From positions 1 through 64,000 of the forward strand of contig MCFE01000151.1 in the NCBI GenBank assembly GCA_002104905.1: DNA of 64,000 nt, in the 5' to 3' direction. The translations under genes and the position numbers were made by a program. Origin of the DNA: Basidiobolus meristosporus CBS 931.73. Lineage: Eukaryota; Basidiobolomycota; Basidiobolomycetes; Basidiobolales; Basidiobolaceae. Each line of letters opens with the position of its first letter. Position 1 is the stretch's first letter. A model generated the notes under the pieces. It was not told the DNA's origin. It searched no databases and saw only the letters and a list, made by a program, of their open reading frames with translations. This document shows, piece after piece, positions 59,325 to 64,000 of the stretch.

Positions 59325-62300
59325 ATGACTTCTACCAGCAAACAAAGCAATACCAACATCTTCCCTGTAAAGGAGAGGTTTGATGGGAAGAACTACAGAC
59401 TTTGGAGAATCAAGATGCAGATCCACCTTGAGGAAAGAAAGCTTTGGAACATAGTAACAGGAAAGGAAGTTGAGCCCAAAGGAACAGCAGAAGATGTGGA
59501 GAAGTTTCAAGAGAAGGAGAGAAAGGCCTTCAATGTAATATGCATCAATGTGCAAGACTCCTTCATTGGACAAATCCATGCCTCAAATACTGCCAAAGCA
59601 GCATGGGAATCCTTAGAGAAGATCTTTAGAGCAAAGTCAGTATCAAGCAAGCTTTATTTGAAACGAAAGTTCTTCAACATGAGAAAAAAGCCAGATGATG
59701 ACATGCTACAACTCATTACCAGAATGGAGACACTTGCAGAAGAACTTTACAGTATTAATGCTGGTGTAGATGATGAAGAAAAGATACTCTGTCTGCTTTG
59801 CAGCCTACCAGACGAGTATGAGCCACTCATACTTTCTTTTGAAAGCAGAGAAGACAACTTGACTTTAGACTATGTCAAAGGAAGACTTCTCCATGAAGAA
59901 CTCAGACGTAATGATCAAGCAGAGAAAATTGAAGATAATGCTTTATTCAGTTCAGAAAGGCATACAGAAAAGAAGGGAAAGCAACAAAACCGAAGAAAAC
60001 CTGGCTGCTGTAACTACTGTAAGAAGCCAGGACATTGGGCAAGAGAATGCAAGAAGAAACAAGCAGACGAAAAACAGAAACTAGAGCAGGCAAAGCATAT
60101 AACTACTGATGAACAGTTATTTGTCACTGTACAAGAGAGTGCAAGTAACCAAAGTAATGAATGGTATATTGACTCTGGTGCATCACAGCATATTTGTGGT
60201 ATAAAGGATTGGTTCAGCAACTTAAAGACTATTCCCGTAAGAAAGGTTTATCTGGGAGATAACTCTGCATTGGAAGCTACCGCTAGTGGGTCTATACAAC
60301 TAAATATGAGTGATAACTCAGGGGCAACAACAGCAAAACTGACTGATGTACTCTATGTACCTGGAATAGCTAAGAACCTACTCTCAGTCAGTAAAGCAAC
60401 TACTCAGGGACTGAAATTTATTTTTACTAAGCTGAGCTGCTCAATATTGAGTGAAAATGGACAAAAATTAGCTTTGGGAATCAGAGATCACAATATATAC
60501 AAGTTACAATGCAAGATCATTGTACCTGAGTATGTCAACATTGCTGAAACTGATGAAACCAACTGGGAGACGTGGCATAGGAGGCTAGGACACATAGGGG
60601 AACAGAAAATGAGCCAATTGGTGAAAAATCAGCTTGTTTTGGGCCTAAAATACTCAATTCCAATCAAATTGAATGTTTGTAAGGGATGTTCATATGGCAA
60701 ACAAGCTAGGCAACGTTTCAAGAGCTCAGAAGGCATCAATACCACCGAAAAATTGGCTATTGTACACTCAGACATATGTGGCCCCATGAGAACACTGTCC
60801 TTTGGAGCCAAGAGATACTTTATGACGTTTATTGATGACAAGACAAGATATACATGGGTGTACTTCCTCAAAACAAAGGATGAAGCTTTAGAGACGTTTA
60901 AGCTCTTCAAGAACATGGCAGAAACACAAACTGGGTGTAAATTGAAGGTACTACGAAGTGACAATGGAGGAGAATACTGCTCAAAGGAGTTTGCAAAATA
61001 CTGCTTGTCTACTGGTATACTTCAACAGACCACAGTTCCTCATACTCCACAGCAAAATGGAGTAGCAGAACGTGCAAATAGAACAGTAGTAGAGATGGGA
61101 AGATCTATGCTACATGATAAGGGAATGGACTACAAGTTTTGGGCTGAATCTGTTGCTACCGCTGTATACATCAAGAACAGATGCCCAACAACAGCACTAC
61201 GTGATTCTACACCCTTTGAAGCATATACAGGCAAAAAACCAGATCTCCAGCACCTCAGGATCTTTGGCAGTGATGTTTTTTATCACATCCCTGACAAAAA
61301 ACGCTCAAAGTTGGAACCAAAGAGTAGAAAAGGGATCTTTCTTGGGTATTGTGAAGATACTAAAGGGTATAGAGTGTATGATGGCAAAATTCAGAAGCTG
61401 ATCAAGAGCAGGGACGTTGTATTTGAGGAGAATTCAGATCAGAAAGCCACAGAAAGCATTGGCCAGCTGCCTGATGATGCAATCAACACAAATGAAGAAG
61501 ATACATACCAAATCCAGCCAGAGATGGAAGATACTTCTACCAGTTCCAGATCAGAACAGATTATCCCAGTTAGGAGATCTACCAGAATAAGAAATGCCCC
61601 TGGATCCTGGTGGCAGACATCCAATGATCATGAAGAAGCTTATCTTGCCTTATGTGCTGAACCTCAGAATCTGGAACAGGCAATGCAAGGTCCAGATGCT
61701 ACTAAGTGGCAACAAGCCATGCAGGAGGAGTACCAATCACTGATCAAGGCAAAAACGTGGGAACTGGTAGATTTACCAAATGGGAGAAAGCCAATAGGAT
61801 GTAGATGGGTCTACAAGATCAAGATAACCTCAAATGGTGCCGTTGATAAGTACAAGGCTAGATTGGTAGCTAAAGGCTATTCCCAGATCCAGGGACTAGA
61901 CTTTGAGGAAATATTTGCTCTGGTTGCCAAGTTTAACTCTATTAGGACAGTTCTAGCCCTGGCAGCTGTACACAGTCTAGATCTACACCAAATGGACGTC
62001 AAAACAGCCTTTCTAAATGGGGATTTGCAAGAAACTATATATATGGAGCAACCACAAGGTTTTACCGATCCAAAAAGCCCCCATAAGGTGTGCAAACTTA
62101 GAAAATCGTTGTATGGGCTTAAGCAGGCACCCAGAGCATGGTATAACAAGATTGACACATATCTAGAGGAAATTGGGTTCTCTCGTAGCACTGCAGATCA
62201 CAGTATATATGTGAAACAGCTCAAAAAGGGTGTGATCATCCTAGTTCTTTATGTGGACGACCTAATTATAGCTACAAGTGATCAAGAGGCACTTAAACAG

Positions 62301-63242
62301 ACGAAATCAGATCTCTTCAGCAAGTTTGAGATGAAAGATCTTGGAAAATTGAGCTATTTTCTTGGAATTGAGGTCAAATTTGACATACCTACGCAGAAAA
62401 TTGTGCTGAATCAGTCTAAGTACATCAGGGACATTCTTAGACGCTTCAAAATGGAAAATTGCAAGCCTGCAGCAACCCCTATGGACAATAACCTGAAATT
62501 AAGCAAATCTCAGCCAGTTATGGATGAAAACGGCTCAAATATGGACCAAAACTTTCCCTATCAATCAATGGTTGGTAGCCTAATGTACTTGATGGTGTCT
62601 ACACGTCCAGATATTGCAGTAGCAGTTGGAATAGTCAGTCAATTCATGCAGAATTATGGATCAGATCAAATTGCAGCAGTTAAGCGGATTTTCAGATATC
62701 TACAAGGTACCATAAATATGGTACTGGAATACTCTGGAGCAGCTAATAGGCGAAAATTTGATGGTTATAGTGATTCAGATTGGGGTAGAGATCTGATTGA
62801 CAGACACTCTACCACAGGCTATGTATTTCTTTATGCTGGTGCAGCTATTACTTGGAATTGCAAGAAACAACCAACTGTGGCACTATCTACAACTGAAGCC
62901 AAATATATGGCTGCATGTCAAGCAACTAAGGAGGCTATATGGCTACGAAAATTATTCAAAGACTTAGGTTTTAATTCAGGTGAACCAACATGTATTTACA
63001 AGGATAATCAAAGTTGTATTTCATTAGCTAGAAATCCTACTAATCATGCCAGAACTAAGCACATTGATATACAGCATCACTTTGTGAGGGAAGCTGTAGA
63101 AAATAACTTAGTAGAGCTGGTTTACTGCCCAACTGACAAAATGGTGGCAGACATATTGACAAAACCACTAGCTAGGCCACAGTTTGAGATCCTTAGAGAG
63201 AAATTGGGATTAAGAAATTATTTAGTTGAGGGGGAGTGTTGA
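59325..63242 (+). CDS. Copia Gag-Pol polyprotein
   Basis: 1305 aa from ATG 59325, 36 bases after the LTR; the stop lies 6 bases inside the 3' LTR. Order: gag (1-220; FDGKNYRLWRIKMQIHLEE), CCHC knuckle (about 228-241; CNYCKKPGHWAREC), protease DSGASQHIC (about 282), GAG-pre-integrase WHRRLGHIG (about 416), integrase with HSDICGPM (about 481), RSDNGGEY (about 543) and PQQNGVAERANR (DD35E triad), reverse transcriptase with YVDDLI (about 975), and RNase H (SDSDWG about 1147, STTEAKYMA, KDNQSCI). Every catalytic motif is present and in frame. No frameshift separates gag and pol, so the Gag excess must be set by splicing or protein turnover. Confidence 0.97.
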   Translation: MTSTSKQSNTNIFPVKERFDGKNYRLWRIKMQIHLEERKLWNIVTGKEVEPKGTAEDVEKFQEKERKAFNVICINVQDSFIGQIHASNTAKAAWESLEKIFRAKSVSSKLYLKRKFFNMRKKPDDDMLQLITRMETLAEELYSINAGVDDEEKILCLLCSLPDEYEPLILSFESREDNLTLDYVKGRLLHEELRRNDQAEKIEDNALFSSERHTEKKGKQQNRRKPGCCNYCKKPGHWARECKKKQADEKQKLEQAKHITTDEQLFVTVQESASNQSNEWYIDSGASQHICGIKDWFSNLKTIPVRKVYLGDNSALEATASGSIQLNMSDNSGATTAKLTDVLYVPGIAKNLLSVSKATTQGLKFIFTKLSCSILSENGQKLALGIRDHNIYKLQCKIIVPEYVNIAETDETNWETWHRRLGHIGEQKMSQLVKNQLVLGLKYSIPIKLNVCKGCSYGKQARQRFKSSEGINTTEKLAIVHSDICGPMRTLSFGAKRYFMTFIDDKTRYTWVYFLKTKDEALETFKLFKNMAETQTGCKLKVLRSDNGGEYCSKEFAKYCLSTGILQQTTVPHTPQQNGVAERANRTVVEMGRSMLHDKGMDYKFWAESVATAVYIKNRCPTTALRDSTPFEAYTGKKPDLQHLRIFGSDVFYHIPDKKRSKLEPKSRKGIFLGYCEDTKGYRVYDGKIQKLIKSRDVVFEENSDQKATESIGQLPDDAINTNEEDTYQIQPEMEDTSTSSRSEQIIPVRRSTRIRNAPGSWWQTSNDHEEAYLALCAEPQNLEQAMQGPDATKWQQAMQEEYQSLIKAKTWELVDLPNGRKPIGCRWVYKIKITSNGAVDKYKARLVAKGYSQIQGLDFEEIFALVAKFNSIRTVLALAAVHSLDLHQMDVKTAFLNGDLQETIYMEQPQGFTDPKSPHKVCKLRKSLYGLKQAPRAWYNKIDTYLEEIGFSRSTADHSIYVKQLKKGVIILVLYVDDLIIATSDQEALKQTKSDLFSKFEMKDLGKLSYFLGIEVKFDIPTQKIVLNQSKYIRDILRRFKMENCKPAATPMDNNLKLSKSQPVMDENGSNMDQNFPYQSMVGSLMYLMVSTRPDIAVAVGIVSQFMQNYGSDQIAAVKRIFRYLQGTINMVLEYSGAANRRKFDGYSDSDWGRDLIDRHSTTGYVFLYAGAAITWNCKKQPTVALSTTEAKYMAACQATKEAIWLRKLFKDLGFNSGEPTCIYKDNQSCISLARNPTNHARTKHIDIQHHFVREAVENNLVELVYCPTDKMVADILTKPLARPQFEILREKLGLRNYLVEGEC
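63228..63236 (+). promoter_or_regulatory. Polypurine tract of Copia family B
   Basis: GAGGGGGAG directly precedes the 3' LTR, within the last codons of pol; the usual primer for plus-strand DNA synthesis. Confidence 0.85.
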
Positions 63243-63605
63243 AATATTGAACTATTTGGTATCATTCAGCAGCAAAAAATTTACTTAACAATTCTAGGCT
63301 AGTCTTAGTCACTGTAGGACTCATTTACTGCCTTAACTTTGCCACTTTCTCCAGATATATGATCTTATGATTATTCCCCTATAGTCAGGATCAAATTAGC
63401 ACTATTACCAAACATTATGTACTAACCCTGAAACTGTTACAGAATGCTCCTGAATATTGAGAAACCCTCCCTACTTAGTGTTGCAGCTGTATTACTTCTA
63501 CAAAGGTATAAATACTGAGCTTCTTTATGAATAAACAACAGTTCAACTATTATCACTATTTCTTGATAAGTTCCTTACATCCAAATCACTTCTTAAATTG
63601 CAACA
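63237..63605 (+). repeat. Copia family-B 3' LTR
   Basis: 369 bp, the same length as the 5' LTR with two substitutions; TATAAATA at 63507-63514. Followed by the TAGTC duplication. Confidence 0.96.
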
Positions 63606-64000
63606 TAGTCAGCATTTCTCTTTTTGAAACTCAAAGATACCAAATAAGAATCTATCTTGCAATTCTAGGCTCTTGGTGATTGTTTGAGACCATATAGAGA
63701 TCTTTTAAGCTTGCAGACCAAATGGGGGTTATCTTGGTGAGCAAACCCATCAGGCTGGTACATTTCCATGTCCTCATCAGGTTCTCTGCTCAGAAATGCA
63801 GTATTTACATCCATTTGATGAATAAAGAACTTATACTTGGCTGCAATAGCCAATATGAATCTGATGGGATTAAACTTGGCTACCAGTTCCAAAGTCTCAA
63901 TATAGTCAAGTCCTTTTGTTTACAAGTATCCTTTGGCCACAAGTCTTGCTCTGCATCTTTCAATTGTACAACCTGCCTTGTATTTTGTCGGAAAGACCCA

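Larger units (their letters stand above)
58920..63605 (+). mobile_element. Intact, recently inserted Copia element (family B)
   Basis: 4686 bp with two 369-bp LTRs, a 5-bp target duplication TAGTC (58915-58919 and 63606-63610), a primer site, a polypurine tract and one uninterrupted Gag-Pol frame. By eye the LTRs differ at two positions (near 59052/63372 and 59150/63469). It splits the second family-A relic. Confidence 0.96.
57905..64000 (-). pseudogene. Second Copia family-A pol relic (RNase H and RT), continues off right edge
   Basis: The minus strand shows RNase H (RRSTTGYTFLYCKAAISWNS, STTEAEYTEACEAT), reverse transcriptase palm (MDDLIIAANNLETLEETKSS, 58862-58413) and, beyond the intact Copia insertion, the fingers (63892-63665; YGLKQSPRA). 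A diverged tandem duplication of about 258 bp lies at 58175-58692. The part coding DNQGCIQLG up to the LTR is missing. The gene is dead and split by the element at 58920-63605. Confidence 0.85.

Noticed and set aside
1..64000. CRISPR arrays, bacterial operons, tRNA or rRNA genes
   Set aside because: No regularly spaced repeats and no rRNA-like or cloverleaf-forming sequence was found; the gene content is clearly eukaryotic.

Overview
The window looks like a nuclear contig from a filamentous, probably non-Dikarya (early-diverging) fungus. Supporting signs are many short GT-AG introns of about 50-65 bases, a fused tryptophan synthase of the fungal TRP5 type, a Met30-type SCF subunit, a MoaE-type molybdopterin synthase subunit (absent from budding yeast), a short MIA40 without a membrane anchor, and Copia, Gypsy (chromovirus) and Plavaka/Tnp2 transposons. 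The lineage assignment is inference; I cannot name a species.

Positions 1-31566 are gene territory. In order: the N-terminus of a likely chitin synthase (minus strand, running off the left edge), a small two-repeat protein, TRP5, Notchless/RSA4, a Ptc1-like PP2C phosphatase, ribosomal protein S13, an uncharacterised mitochondrial membrane protein, MIA40, a ribosomal L27A/L28 pseudogene, the phosphatidylinositol-4-phosphate 5-kinase MSS4/its3, ATP synthase subunit g, eIF3g, a MoaE-like protein, a small Ser/Thr-rich membrane protein and a Met30-type F-box/WD40 protein. Most are housekeeping genes (translation, ribosome assembly, mitochondrial import and energy, signalling, amino-acid metabolism) with no operon-like logic. 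I reconstructed exon structures by hand from reading frame, splice sites and family similarity.

Positions 31567-33882 show no gene. From 33883 to the right edge everything is transposon, built by successive nesting. The base layer is a decayed Copia element on the minus strand (LTR family A, 33883-57904). It is split by (i) another family-A LTR that contains a nested solo LTR and a complete Gypsy chromovirus (35006-47728, target duplication CCTGG), and (ii) a Tnp2/Plavaka-like DNA transposon (about 48722-56351). The Gypsy element is itself split by a head-to-head palindromic Copia derivative (36689-43793, duplication ATTAC), which carries a 1072-bp solo LTR of a third family (C). The Plavaka transposase carries a second 1072-bp copy of that LTR and an older inverted one.

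From 57905 onward a second family-A Copia relic is interrupted by a fully intact Copia element (58920-63605, 369-bp LTRs with two differences between them, duplication TAGTC, one 1305-residue Gag-Pol frame). This is the youngest element and a good candidate for an active one. The Copia elements carry a primer site matching the anticodon arm of initiator tRNA-Met, while the Gypsy element appears able to self-prime.
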